This document shows positions 28,707 through 38,103 of a DNA stretch of 64,000 nucleotides, piece by piece (position 1 is the first letter of the stretch; every line of letters begins with the position of its first letter). The DNA is taken from assembly GCF_002239585.1 (NCBI RefSeq), contig NZ_NDFH01000002.1:1-64000 (forward strand), written 5' to 3'. The notes under the pieces are model-generated. The model made no database searches, was not told where the DNA came from, and was given only the letters and a program-made list of their open reading frames with translations. The DNA is from Psychromonas sp. CD1. GTDB taxonomy: Bacteria; Pseudomonadota; Gammaproteobacteria; Enterobacterales; Psychromonadaceae. The position numbers and the translations under genes are program-made.

Positions 28707-29702
28707 TTAGCTAACGAAGAGACAATACATATAGGCGAAGTAAGCGCCTAATAGCAACCCGCCTTTAGCTCTACATAAATGACCTGTTTTACCTGTTTTA
28801 CCTTTTTTCCAAGCGATAGAAAATAATATTAATACTAAGGTTAAGCCTATCATAACGGGGAAATCACGATGAAGGACTGCTACCTCAATTGACCCTGGAT
28901 GAATAAGTCCGGGAAGTGCTAGTACGCCTAATAAATTGAAAATATTTGATCCAATGATATTGCCAACAGCTAAATCAAATTCTTTTTTTCTGGCAGCAGC
29001 TAATGTCGTCGCAAGTTCAGGCAAGCTAGTGCCAATAGCGACAATAGTTAATCCTATAATTAAATCACTAACATGGTAATACTGTGCAATTTCAACCGCT
29101 CCCCAAACTAAAATACGAGATGAAACAATTAAGATAACGATACCTATGATCAACCATTTTAAGGCTTCTTTTTTAGATATGTTTTTAGGAATATCATCTA
29201 AAATTTCTTGTGCTAAATTGTTTTTCTTCTGCTTTTTGGCTTCGAAAATAGTGAATGTTAGCATCGCAAACATGGTGCAAAGTAGAATCAAGCCATTGAA
29301 GAAACTGAGGTATAAGTCAGACAGAAGAAAATAGGTAAATGCTGTGATCAAGAGTAAGGCTGGCATTTCTCGTTTAAGTAATTTAGAGTGAATCTCTAGG
29401 GGATAAATAAGAGCGGTTAAACCAAGCATTAAACCTATATTTGTTATGTTTGAGCCAATGGCATTACCGACTGAAAGCCCCGTTTTTCCAGAAAAAGCCG
29501 CCATGGCTGAGACCAGCATTTCAGGAGCTGAAGTACCTAACCCTACGATGACAACACCTACAATTAAAGGTGATATTGAGAAGCTTTGTGCTGTACTTGA
29601 CGCTCCTAAAACAAATTTATCTGCACTCCAGATGAGTAAAATAAAACCAAGAAGAATGGCTAAAGACGCATATAACAAAGTGAACAAATTGTTTTTCTCC
29701 AA
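28707..29702 (-). CDS. Calcium/sodium antiporter (CaCA family, YrbG-like)
   Basis: 331 residues with about ten membrane segments and the two inverted alpha-repeats of the CaCA family: GLGTSAPEMLVSAMAA...GNAIGSNITNIG and AIGTSLPELATTLAAA...GNIIGSNIFNLLG. It exchanges Ca2+ for Na+ or H+. The start is only 2 bp after the rpoZ terminator, so its promoter must overlap that hairpin or lie upstream with read-through. Confidence 0.9.
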   Translation of the reverse strand: MEKNNLFTLLYASLAILLGFILLIWSADKFVLGASSTAQSFSISPLIVGVVIVGLGTSAPEMLVSAMAAFSGKTGLSVGNAIGSNITNIGLMLGLTALIYPLEIHSKLLKREMPALLLITAFTYFLLSDLYLSFFNGLILLCTMFAMLTFTIFEAKKQKKNNLAQEILDDIPKNISKKEALKWLIIGIVILIVSSRILVWGAVEIAQYYHVSDLIIGLTIVAIGTSLPELATTLAAARKKEFDLAVGNIIGSNIFNLLGVLALPGLIHPGSIEVAVLHRDFPVMIGLTLVLILFSIAWKKGKTGKTGHLCRAKGGLLLGAYFAYMYCLFVS

Positions 29703-29704
29703 AT

Positions 29705-29740
29705 AAAAAAAACGCCGTACATTTACATGGACGACGTTTT
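29705..29740 (-). terminator. Rho-independent terminator after rpoZ
   Basis: On the minus strand AAAACG-CGT-CAT pairs with ATG-ACG-CGTTTT, with two single mismatches and a 4-nt loop, followed by a run of eight U's (29705-29712). Confidence 0.8.
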
Positions 29741-29763
29741 AAATAAAGTTTTAATGGGGGCGA

Positions 29764-30039
29764 TTATCCTCGTCCCTCGGCAATAGCTGCAACGGCTGCA
29801 AATTCAGCTGCCTGTTTTTCATGTTTTTCTTGGCGATCCTGAAGATCCATGATTTCATTTGTTATCAAACCTTCTTCAATTTCACGCAATGCGATAACAG
29901 TTGGCTTATCATTTTCTGGGTCAACTAAAGGAGTTTTTCCTTGTGTTGCAAGTTGGCGAGCTCGACGAGATGCCATTAAGATAAGATCAAAACGATTTCC
30001 AACTACATTTACTGCATCTTCAACGGTTACACGTGCCAT
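29764..30039 (-). CDS. rpoZ: RNA polymerase omega subunit
   Basis: 91 residues from the ATG at 30037-30039, exactly the length of E. coli omega; the frame is open further upstream but that part is not omega-like. [29 protein letters not shown] is characteristic. Follows gmk as usual, but a terminator comes directly after and spoT, the normal next gene, is not here. Confidence 0.97.
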   Translation of the reverse strand: MARVTVEDAVNVVGNRFDLILMASRRARQLATQGKTPLVDPENDKPTVIALREIEEGLITNEIMDLQDRQEKHEKQAAEFAAVAAIAEGRG

Positions 30040-30228
30040 GATTGCACTCCAAAAGTTAATTACATAAAAACGGGCGCTTATTGTACACCTAGAAGATGCG
30101 TATGCCAAGCAGTATGCGAAAGTGTTTAAAAAACAGCCAGCAGGAGATGCAGGCGCTGATGTACGCACAAATTATTTGGCGTAAAAAAAACTTAAAAAAG
30201 GTGATTTTTCATTGCCTATCTATTTGAT

Positions 30229-30852
30229 TTAATTCAATAATCTTTCTATTGTTTTTTTATGTTGCTCTATTTTATTTTTTGTTAAATTGCGTTTAGCGCT
30301 AACAATACTGGATAATTCATAACAGGCTTTTTCAAAATCATTATTAATAATTAAATAATCATACTCATCATAGTGTGACATTTCAGCTTGTGCTTGTTGC
30401 ATACGCTTAGTTATCACGTCGGCGTTATCTTGACCTCGATTTGTAAGGCGTTTTTCTAATTCAGCTAAACTTGGAGGTAGAATAAAGATGCCGACAGCAT
30501 CGGGCTTCATTTTGCGAACTTGACGTGCGCCTTGCCAATCAATATCTAAAAATATATCAATTCCATTTTGCAGTGCTTCGTCAATGTTGAGAAGTGAAGT
30601 GCCATAATAATTAGTGAAAACTTTTGCCCATTCAATAAATGTATTATTATCAATCATCTGCTTAAAGTCGTCAATATTGGTAAAATGGTAATGCTCTCCA
30701 TCTATTTCGCCATCACGCGGTGCACGTGTAGTATGGGAAACGGAAAACTGTAATGTCCAGTCTCTTTTTTCTGCTAATAATGCGTTAATAAGACTTCCCT
30801 TACCTGCGCCACTTGGGGCCGATATAATATAAAGCGTGCCAACTTGGGACAT
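30229..30852 (-). CDS. gmk: Guanylate kinase
   Basis: 207 residues from ATG 30850-30852, the same as E. coli Gmk; a longer open frame upstream is not conserved. P-loop SAPSGAGKGSL at 10-20, GMP-binding SHTTRAPRDGEIDGEHYHF and the lid TNRGQDNADVI. It phosphorylates GMP to GDP. rpoZ follows about 190 bp downstream. Confidence 0.97.
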   Translation of the reverse strand: MSQVGTLYIISAPSGAGKGSLINALLAEKRDWTLQFSVSHTTRAPRDGEIDGEHYHFTNIDDFKQMIDNNTFIEWAKVFTNYYGTSLLNIDEALQNGIDIFLDIDWQGARQVRKMKPDAVGIFILPPSLAELEKRLTNRGQDNADVITKRMQQAQAEMSHYDEYDYLIINNDFEKACYELSSIVSAKRNLTKNKIEQHKKTIERLLN

Positions 30853-30988
30853 AAATCTATTTTCCTGATGCGGTGTATTTGATGGGCGCGGATTATCGCC
30901 TATTTTAAGTGCAATGTCCCTTTTATTTAGTAGTTGAAACGACAAGTTCCACAAGAAAACAAAACTGTTATCTTGTGGATTATCGCCT

Positions 30989-31552
30989 TTAATCTACAAA
31001 AAGATGTCTAATCTTTTCTAAATCTTTTTTACCATGTAATATTTCTTCTGCCGTTAATCCAGATACTTCGTGTGGAAATACCAACCAGTCCTCAGATTTA
31101 TGGATATAATAATCAGGAACAATATCCACCATTTTATTTTTTGGTTTGTAGTAAGGGGTGGCAATTCGAACATCTTTAGGCATGTTTAGGCGCATTTTTT
31201 CAAAAAGTTTTTCTTTTAAAGCAACAACGCTACGGCCAGAATCAAAAACGTCATCCACAATTAATAACGCATCATCGGCATTGGCATTCTCAACAATGTA
31301 ATGTAATCCATGTACTTGGATGGTTTTACTTTGTTTGTCGATACCATAATAAGAAGAAGTACGTACTGCAATGTGATCGGTTTCTACTTTTTTAAAATCG
31401 AAATATTCTTGTACGGCAATACCAATGGGTGCGCCACCACGCCAAATTCCGACAATAAATTGTGGGCGAAAACCACTCTCATAAACCTGAGAGGCTAATA
31501 GAAACGAATCTTCTAATAATGTTTGAGCGCTAATAAATACTTTGTTTGACAT
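30989..31552 (-). CDS. Purine-type phosphoribosyltransferase
   Basis: 187 residues of type I PRTase fold. The PRPP loop is LLIVDDVFDSGRSV, and IVGIWRGGAPIG is the pyrophosphate loop. It resembles the proteins annotated as hypoxanthine or xanthine phosphoribosyltransferase in vibrios, distinct from classic Hpt. The base specificity is not determined. Separate from gmk by about 135 bp. Confidence 0.8.
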   Translation of the reverse strand: MSNKVFISAQTLLEDSFLLASQVYESGFRPQFIVGIWRGGAPIGIAVQEYFDFKKVETDHIAVRTSSYYGIDKQSKTIQVHGLHYIVENANADDALLIVDDVFDSGRSVVALKEKLFEKMRLNMPKDVRIATPYYKPKNKMVDIVPDYYIHKSEDWLVFPHEVSGLTAEEILHGKKDLEKIRHLFVD

Positions 31553-31638
31553 GAGCCTCTCCTAATAATTTTGTGCAAAGTTTAGAGCAATGCTTGTACA
31601 GAATCTACACATCATTATTATTTATTCTTTGTTGAAGT

Positions 31639-31676
31639 AATGCAGGCTTGGAGGGGAAATTATCCATGCCTGCATT
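31639..31676 (-). terminator. Hairpin downstream of pckA
   Basis: AATGCAGGC / GCCTGCATT (9 bp) extends inward by TGGA / TCCA after one T:T mismatch. There is no U-run on the minus strand, so it may act as a 3'-end stabiliser or a Rho-dependent end. Confidence 0.5.
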
Positions 31677-31684
31677 GGTACTAA

Positions 31685-33316
31685 TTAAGCGACGACGTTA
31701 GTTAGTTTTGGTCCTGCACTAAGTAGCGCTTTTCCTTTGAGTTTGTCCGTGTATTGAATGAAATTTTCAATAAATAATGCGGCTAATTTTTCGGCTTTAT
31801 TATTCCATTCTTCGACGGTGGCATAGGTATCTCTTGGATCTAAAATATGACTATCTACACCCGGAAGAGCAATGGGAACACAAAGGTCAAAAAGTGGTAT
31901 TTGTATGCATTCAGCATCCTCTATTGAGCCATCTAAAATAGCGTCAATGATGGCGCGAGTATCTTCAATTGAAATACGTTTACCTGATCCATTCCAGCCA
32001 GTATTAACCAGATAAGCTTGAGCATCACAAGCTAACATGCGCTTGCTTAGTTGCTCTGCGTATTGTGTGGGGTGTAATGTTAAAAACGCCGCGCCAAAAC
32101 AAGGTGAGAAAGTGGGTGTTGGTTCGGTTATACCACGCTCTGTACCAGCAAGTTTAGCGGTAAAACCAGAAAGGAAATGATATTGCGTTTGCGCTTTGGT
32201 TAGTTTTGAAACTGGCGGTAATACGCCAAATGCATCCGCTGTTAAAAAGATAACTTTTTTAGCGTGCCCACCTCGAGAATGTGGTTTTACAATATTATCA
32301 ATGTGGTAAATCGGATAAGAAACACGTGCATTTTCAGTTTTAGTCGCATCATCATATTGCACCTGTGCATCATCATTAAGCGTGACATTTTCAAGCAGAG
32401 CATCGCGGCGTATTGCACCATAAATATCGGGCTCTGCTTCTGCATTTAAACGAATAGTTTTAGCATAGCAGCCGCCTTCAAAATTAAAGATGCCATCATC
32501 ATCCCACCCATGTTCATCATCACCAATTAAAGCGCGTTTGGGGTCTGTTGAAAGAGTGGTTTTACCTGTTCCAGAAAGACCAAAGAAAATGGCAGTATCA
32601 CCTTTCGCATTCATGTTGGCAGAGCAATGCATCGATGCCATGCCTCGGAGTGGGAGGAGATAGTTCATTATAGAGAACAGGCCTTTTTTCATTTCACCAC
32701 CATACCAAGTGCCTCCTATAACAAGGATGTTTTCGGTGAGATTAAAAGCCACAAAGTTTTCTGAATTAAGACCTTGTTTTTTCCAATCAGGGTTATTTGT
32801 TTTAGACCCATTAAGGAGTACAAAATCAGGCTCAAAATTGATAAGCTCTTCTTCACTTGGCCGAATAAACATATTTTTCACAAAATGAGCTTGCCATGCG
32901 ACTTCCATCACAAAACGTACTTTTAAACGAGAGTTCACATTAGTACCACAATAAGCATCTACTACAAATAAGCGTTTCTGAGAGAGTTCTGTGGTGACAA
33001 TATTTTTAAGGTGTGTCCATGTTGCTTGTTCAATGGGATGATTATCATTTTTACCCTGATCGCTCCACCAAATGGTATCGCGTGTCGTATCATCTTTTAA
33101 AATGTATTTATCTTTAGGGGAGCGTCCCGTAAATATACCAGTATCAACGGCTACGGCTCCTTGTTTAGTGAGAGTTCCTTTTTCAAAACCACTTAAATTA
33201 GCCTTCATTTCTTCGTTAAATAACGTTTCATAGCTGGGATTGTATACGATATTGGAAATGTTTTTAATTCCATACTGATTTAGTGATTCAGTACATGATA
33301 GGTTTTTTTTCGTCAT
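31685..33316 (-). CDS. pckA: Phosphoenolpyruvate carboxykinase (ATP)
   Basis: 543 residues, typical for ATP-type PEPCK. The P-loop [11 protein letters not shown] and kinase-2 segment [24 protein letters not shown] are intact, with the GRSPKDKYI substrate loop near residue 65. It decarboxylates and phosphorylates oxaloacetate for gluconeogenesis. It follows hslR-hslO as in many gammaproteobacteria. Its leader contains a striking nested palindrome that overlaps the ribosome binding site. Confidence 0.97.
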   Translation of the reverse strand: MTKKNLSCTESLNQYGIKNISNIVYNPSYETLFNEEMKANLSGFEKGTLTKQGAVAVDTGIFTGRSPKDKYILKDDTTRDTIWWSDQGKNDNHPIEQATWTHLKNIVTTELSQKRLFVVDAYCGTNVNSRLKVRFVMEVAWQAHFVKNMFIRPSEEELINFEPDFVLLNGSKTNNPDWKKQGLNSENFVAFNLTENILVIGGTWYGGEMKKGLFSIMNYLLPLRGMASMHCSANMNAKGDTAIFFGLSGTGKTTLSTDPKRALIGDDEHGWDDDGIFNFEGGCYAKTIRLNAEAEPDIYGAIRRDALLENVTLNDDAQVQYDDATKTENARVSYPIYHIDNIVKPHSRGGHAKKVIFLTADAFGVLPPVSKLTKAQTQYHFLSGFTAKLAGTERGITEPTPTFSPCFGAAFLTLHPTQYAEQLSKRMLACDAQAYLVNTGWNGSGKRISIEDTRAIIDAILDGSIEDAECIQIPLFDLCVPIALPGVDSHILDPRDTYATVEEWNNKAEKLAALFIENFIQYTDKLKGKALLSAGPKLTNVVA

Positions 33317-33324
33317 ACTGGTCT

Positions 33325-33392
33325 CCTTTAAGCGGTTATAATTTCATTCTATATAGAATATATAGTGAGTTAAATTATAACCGCTTAAAAGG
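33325..33392 (-). promoter_or_regulatory. Nested palindrome in the pckA leader
   Basis: Two ~20-bp arms, 33325-33344 and 33372-33392, are inverted repeats of each other with a single extra A as the only flaw. Between them sits a perfect 14-bp palindrome ATTCTATATAGAAT (33346-33359). The proximal arm ends in AAAGG, which is part of the AAGGAGA ribosome binding site of pckA. It may be an RNA stem that hides the ribosome binding site, or a two-arm operator around a promoter, since the centre is rich in TATA-like hexamers. Confidence 0.75.
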
Positions 33393-33536
33393 CGAAAGGA
33401 GCAATAAAAGGATGAGAGCTAAGTCATAGATTTGGTATAAAGAAGAGCTCAATGTGATTCTAAAGTTCTTGTTTTAGCAAAGCGAATACTAGAGAGCAGA
33501 CGTTCGTCTCTTTTTTAAAAGATAACGTCTCTAAAA

Positions 33537-34406
33537 TTAATGTTGTTGCTCATTTGTGTCGGTTAATAAAATCTGTAGGTCGTTTATATCAAAACGATAA
33601 TCTTTTGCACAATATTCACAGTGCATTTCAATGACGCTTTCTTCTTTTAAAATTTCTAATATTTCTTTTGGTTGGATAGATGCGAGTGATGAAATACAGC
33701 GTTCTTTAGAGCATGAGCATTGATAAATGATGCTTTGCTCATCAAATAAACGCACTTTATCTTGATGGTATAATCTAAATAGTAATTCATCATGCGTTAA
33801 TTCATAAAGCTCTGTTGCTTTGACAGTATGTGCTAAAGCACAAACATGTTGAAAGTCATCGTCATGTTCTTTCTCTTCTACATCTGCCATGGGTAATGTC
33901 TGTAATAATAATCCAGCACATTGCATATTATTTTGGCTGTTAGCGTGTAAAATAATTCGTGTTGCGAGTTGCTCTGATTGTGCAAAATAATTTTCGATAC
34001 AAGCGCTCAATGATGTTTTATCGAGTGCAACAATACCTTGGTAGCGCTCGCCATTTTTAGGCGTAATGGATATCATTAAATGCCCTTCGCCCACCAATTG
34101 AGCAAAAGATAACCCGCTTGTTTCACCGTCGACATTAGCTGTGCCACGTAGCACCAAGTCTTGGCTGATATTAATAACTGCCATTTTCAAAGGGCCATCC
34201 CCTTGTAATTGAACGGTTATTTTACCTTCAAATTTAAGCATGGCAGTAAGTAATGTAGCTGCAATTAATAATTCGCCCATTAAATTACGTACTTCTTCTG
34301 TGTAATTGTGATTGGCAAGTAGTTCACGAAAGCTATTATCTGCATTGGCTATCTCGCCTCGAATTTGGAAATCTTCAAATAGAAAACGTTGTAGTTGATC
34401 TTTCAT
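33537..34406 (-). CDS. hslO: Hsp33 redox-regulated chaperone
   Basis: 289 residues. The C-terminal zinc switch is present as CSC (in YQCSCSKERC) and CEYC, the cysteines that release zinc and form disulfides under oxidation. It starts 11 bp after hslR. Function: ATP-independent holdase under oxidative heat stress. Confidence 0.95.
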   Translation of the reverse strand: MKDQLQRFLFEDFQIRGEIANADNSFRELLANHNYTEEVRNLMGELLIAATLLTAMLKFEGKITVQLQGDGPLKMAVINISQDLVLRGTANVDGETSGLSFAQLVGEGHLMISITPKNGERYQGIVALDKTSLSACIENYFAQSEQLATRIILHANSQNNMQCAGLLLQTLPMADVEEKEHDDDFQHVCALAHTVKATELYELTHDELLFRLYHQDKVRLFDEQSIIYQCSCSKERCISSLASIQPKEILEILKEESVIEMHCEYCAKDYRFDINDLQILLTDTNEQQH

Positions 34407-34417
34407 AATATCTCTTC

Positions 34418-34822
34418 TTAATCAAATATTGCAGTGTTGCGTTGAATTTTAGCTTGTATCAGCTCTCGGCGTTGTTTTTTGTTGGGTTTTTTGTCTGGAT
34501 GAGGTGCATTTTGTAAACTTAATCTACGTAGTTCTGAGTATTGTTCTTGTTTTTTTATGCTTTCGGGTGTTTCTGTGTATAAAGTAACGGCAATGATTGC
34601 ACTTCTGCGTTGGTCGGATAATTGCTCAATATGCACTTGTTTACTGACGTCCCCTTGACGGATAGTGAGCACTGCGCCTATCTCAATGGTCTTACTTGCT
34701 TTTGTGCGCTGGCTATTATAATGAACCTTGCCACCATTGATCATATCACGAGCAATACTGCGTGTTTTATAAAAACGGGCTGCCCATAACCATTTATCTA
34801 GGCGAATTTTTTTTTCTGACAT
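34418..34822 (-). CDS. hslR: Hsp15 ribosome-associated heat-shock protein
   Basis: 134 residues from the ATG at 34820-34822, placed by an AAGAGG ribosome binding site; an earlier in-frame start adds 11 unlikely residues. S4 domain RLDKWLWAARFYKTRSIARDMINGGKVHYN, then a basic tail (KKPNKKQRREL). It binds free 50S subunits carrying nascent chains. Confidence 0.94.
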   Translation of the reverse strand: MSEKKIRLDKWLWAARFYKTRSIARDMINGGKVHYNSQRTKASKTIEIGAVLTIRQGDVSKQVHIEQLSDQRRSAIIAVTLYTETPESIKKQEQYSELRRLSLQNAPHPDKKPNKKQRRELIQAKIQRNTAIFD

Positions 34823-35117
34823 ATTGACCTCTTTAGCGAAAGTTGAGTATAGCAAAGAGTAAGAGTGATTTTAAGGGTTTAAGGAGTGCTACATCGCAAC
34901 GGAGACACATCAATATTTGTAGTAAGTTTTGGTGATCGTTAAAATATAAAATAGGCGATAAAGATTAAAAATATAAAACAAACAAACAGATCTACATGGA
35001 TGTAATTTATAAGAATGCATTTAAATGCCTGCTAATTGTTATTATTTGTGATAAATAAAGTGGATCCTAAAGTCTCTAAAATCATCCATGTGATGGATGT
35101 AGGTTATCGAGTCGTAT
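34823..35117. other. Intergenic region before the T2SS operon
   Basis: 295 bp between the divergent hslR and gspC genes. Very AT-rich. Both promoters should lie here, but no convincing hexamer pair, operator or RNA structure was recognised. Confidence 0.5.
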
Positions 35118-36011
35118 GTGCTAAAAGTTTTTTCTTATGCTCGTATGGCAATCTATTATTTGACAAGGTTTTTTGTGTTGTTATCTCCTCATTTAGAAAA
35201 GTTATCGATAATCATGTTGCTGATGGGAGAGGCTTTTGTCGCTTATCAATTAGCTTTACTTACTTGGTTTTTGTTGTCTCCTCCTCTGACAGTAGCAGTT
35301 TGGACTGCCCCTATTGTAACTCAGCAGCAACAAGATATGCGCCTTAGAACACAGATACTACAATCCGTGTTTCTTTTTGGACAACAAAAAATAGCTCCTC
35401 AAAAGATAACACAGAAGAGCAAATCAGAAATAGCGCCTAAAACAACATTAAAATTAACGTTGGTTGGCGTCGTTGCTGCTTCAGATCCTGCTTATTCAAG
35501 CGCTATTATTACTTACGAAGGACAGCAAGATAGTTATTTTATTGATTCAACGCTTGCTAATAATCAAGCCAGTATTCTTGAAATACTTGCAGATCGTATT
35601 ATTTTAAATGTTCGAGGAGCTCGGCAAACATTAATGCTAGATGGCGCAGAAGAAGAATTTGATAATATGTCATCGGTAGAAACAAAAATGACGACGAGTG
35701 TGATCACACTTAATTTAGATAGAAATATGTTACTTAAAAATCCAAGTTCTATCTTGAATTATATTAATATTTATCCGATTAAAGACGCTGGCCGTATGCA
35801 AGGTTATCGACTCTCCCCAGGACGAAATCCTGAATTATTTAGTGACTCTGGTTTACATACAGGGGATCTTGCGGTGCAATTAAATGGGGTTGATCTGACA
35901 GATAGACAAAAATCTTTAGCATTAATGAAAGATTTTAAGACAATGACTGAAATGAAGATAACGGTTCAACGACAAGGGGAATTATATGATATCTATTTTG
36001 CTATGCCCTAA
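35118..36011 (+). CDS. gspC: Type II secretion protein GspC
   Basis: About 297 residues from a GTG start, or about 288 from ATG 35145; neither has a clear ribosome binding site. One membrane segment (about 28-52), an HR domain with LKLTLVGVVAASDPAYSSAIIT, and a C-terminal PDZ-like domain (YRLSPGRNPELFSDSGLHTGDLAVQLNGVDL). It connects the inner-membrane platform to the secretin GspD. First gene of the operon; it appears intact. Confidence 0.9.
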   Translation: MLKVFSYARMAIYYLTRFFVLLSPHLEKLSIIMLLMGEAFVAYQLALLTWFLLSPPLTVAVWTAPIVTQQQQDMRLRTQILQSVFLFGQQKIAPQKITQKSKSEIAPKTTLKLTLVGVVAASDPAYSSAIITYEGQQDSYFIDSTLANNQASILEILADRIILNVRGARQTLMLDGAEEEFDNMSSVETKMTTSVITLNLDRNMLLKNPSSILNYINIYPIKDAGRMQGYRLSPGRNPELFSDSGLHTGDLAVQLNGVDLTDRQKSLALMKDFKTMTEMKITVQRQGELYDIYFAMP

Positions 36012-36062
36012 AAAAAGAGAATTTAAATGTTAAAATTGATAATCGTGTGGGGTTTGGGATAA

Positions 36063-38103
36063 ATGAAATTTTTAATGCATAAAGGTAAGATATTAAGTTT
36101 TATATTGTGTCTCTTACTCGTGCCCAATGCCTTTTCCACTGAGTATTCTGCGAGTTTTAAAAATGCAGATATTAATGAATTTATTAATATAGTCGGCAAG
36201 AATCTACATAAAACGATTATCATCGATCCCGCGGTCCGTGGGAAAATAAATGTACGTAGTTATGATCTTCTGAATGAAGATCAATATTATCAATTCTTCT
36301 TAAACGTTTTAGAAGTATATGGTTTTGCTACGGTTGAAACAGCGGATAACGTTATCAAAGTTATTCGTGCTAAAGATGCGAAAGTGGCAGCGATACCGGT
36401 TGTTGATGATGGAGAAATTTATAAAGGTGATGAAATGGTCACGCGTGTTGTGCCTGTGCTCAATGTTTCTGTTCGTGAGTTAGCCCCGTTATTACGTCAA
36501 CTTAATGATAATGCAGGGGGTGGTAATGTTGTGCATTATGGACCATCTAATGTTTTGATGATTACGGGCCGTGCAGCGGTGGTTAATCGACTCGTGGAAA
36601 TCGTGCACCGTGTCGATAAAGCGGGTAATCAAGACGTTGACATTATTAAATTAAAATATGCGAGTGCTCTAGATTTAGTTAATCTGATCACCGAGATACA
36701 GACGCCAGCAAAGGGCTCGTCAAGTAATATCCCTAGTATTTTAAAACCACATGTGGTGGCAGATGAACGTACTAATTCTATTATTATTAGTGGAGATCCT
36801 AAAACAAGATCTCGAATTATAGCCTTAGTGAAAGAGCTAGATAATGAGCTTAAAAGTAATGGTAATACCCGTGTTTTTTATCTTAAATATGCTAAAGCAG
36901 AAGAGGTCGCAGATGTTTTAAAAGGGATAAGTGACGGTATGACTAGTGTTTCTTCTGGATCTAATAATAAAAGTTCAACCCAAGATGGCTTGGCGATTGA
37001 GTCGCACGAAGGTACGAATGCTATCATTATATCTGCGCAACCGGCACTAATGGCCTCGTTAAGTAGTGTTATTCGACAATTAGATATTCGTCGCGCGCAA
37101 GTATTAGTAGAAGCAATTATTGTTGAGATAACTGAAGGTCACGGTATTAATTTAAGTGTGCAATTTGCAACGCCTGGAGGCGGAACACAATTTCTGGGTA
37201 ATGGAGGTCTTACAACGGGAGATGCTATTAACTCTATGCGGAACACAATTTCTGGGTAATGGAGGTCTTACAACGGGAGATGCTATTAACTCTATGTACA
37301 CAATAAATAATAATGATGGTGGTGATTTAAGCGATGTCGGCTCTGCATTAAGTAAAATAGACGGCGGAATAATAGGTTATATAGGCTCTAATTGGGGGGT
37401 GATGTTACAGGCGATTAGTCGTACAACGGGGTCAAATATATTATCAACACCAAGTATTATGACCTTAGATAATCAAGAGGCTAGCTTTTTAGTTGGGGAT
37501 GAAGTTCCTGTTTTAACGGGGTCAACCTCGAGTTCAGATAATGATAACCCTTTCCAAACGATTGAGCGTAAGGATATTGGGGTGAAATTAAATGTAACAC
37601 CACAGATTAATGAAGGTGATTCGGTGCAGTTGTTGATAGAGCAAGAAGTCTCATCGATTAAAGATAGCACTAATACAGTAGATGTTGTGTTTTCAACGCG
37701 TTCAATAAAAACAACCGTATTGGTAAAATCAGGACAAACGATTGTTCTTGGTGGTTTAATCGATGATAAAGTCATTGAGTCTGTAGATAAAGTTCCCATA
37801 CTTGGCGATATCCCTTGGTTAGGTAATTTGTTTAAATCAACGATAAGTACGACTGAAAAACGGAATTTAATGATTTTTTTACGGGCAACAATTATTCGGG
37901 ATGAAGATACAATGAATAAGCTAAGCATGCGTAAATATTCACTTATTCGAGCGATGCAAAAAACACAACGTGATATTGGTATTAATTTGATGCCAAGCGA
38001 GAAAGCACCAATATTACCGAAATGGAAAAAAAGTAAAAAAGTAGACGTTAAGGATTTTGTAAAGAAAGGTAAATCATTAAAGCCCGGGGATGATAATGCC
38101 TAA
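36063..38103 (+). pseudogene. gspD: Frameshifted secretin GspD
   Basis: Signal peptide (about 1-26), N0-N3 domains and the start of the secretin core are in the first frame, which ends early at 37259 after NSMRNTISG. The remaining ~270 residues, with the secretin core (VPVLTGSTSS, VSSIKDS, VLGGLIDDK...VPILGDIPWLGNLF), continue in another frame to 38103. The cause is visible: a perfect 58-bp tandem duplication at 37180-37295. Removing one copy leaves exactly 661 codons, a normal secretin length. The first-frame product would lack the membrane beta-barrel. Downstream gspE is 6-14 bp away. Confidence 0.92.
37180..37295. repeat. Perfect 58-bp tandem duplication inside gspD
   Basis: Copy 1 is 37180-37237 and copy 2 is 37238-37295, identical at every base. 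58 is not a multiple of three, so the duplication shifts the reading frame by +1. Perfect identity implies it is recent, or an assembly error. Confidence 0.97.

Noticed and set aside
33490-33520. Terminator-like AGACG/CGTCT with T6 before hslO 3' end
   Set aside because: The arms leave only a 2-4 nt loop and a very short stem, and the T-run is on the plus strand, where no gene ends.
35036-35347. 103-codon plus-strand frame overlapping the gspC start
   Set aside because: Out of frame with gspC and low-complexity hydrophobic; gspC explains the region.
37156-38103. Second part of gspD as an independent gene
   Set aside because: It begins in the duplicated segment, with no start signal, and is the direct continuation of the secretin; removal of one 58-bp copy restores a single frame.
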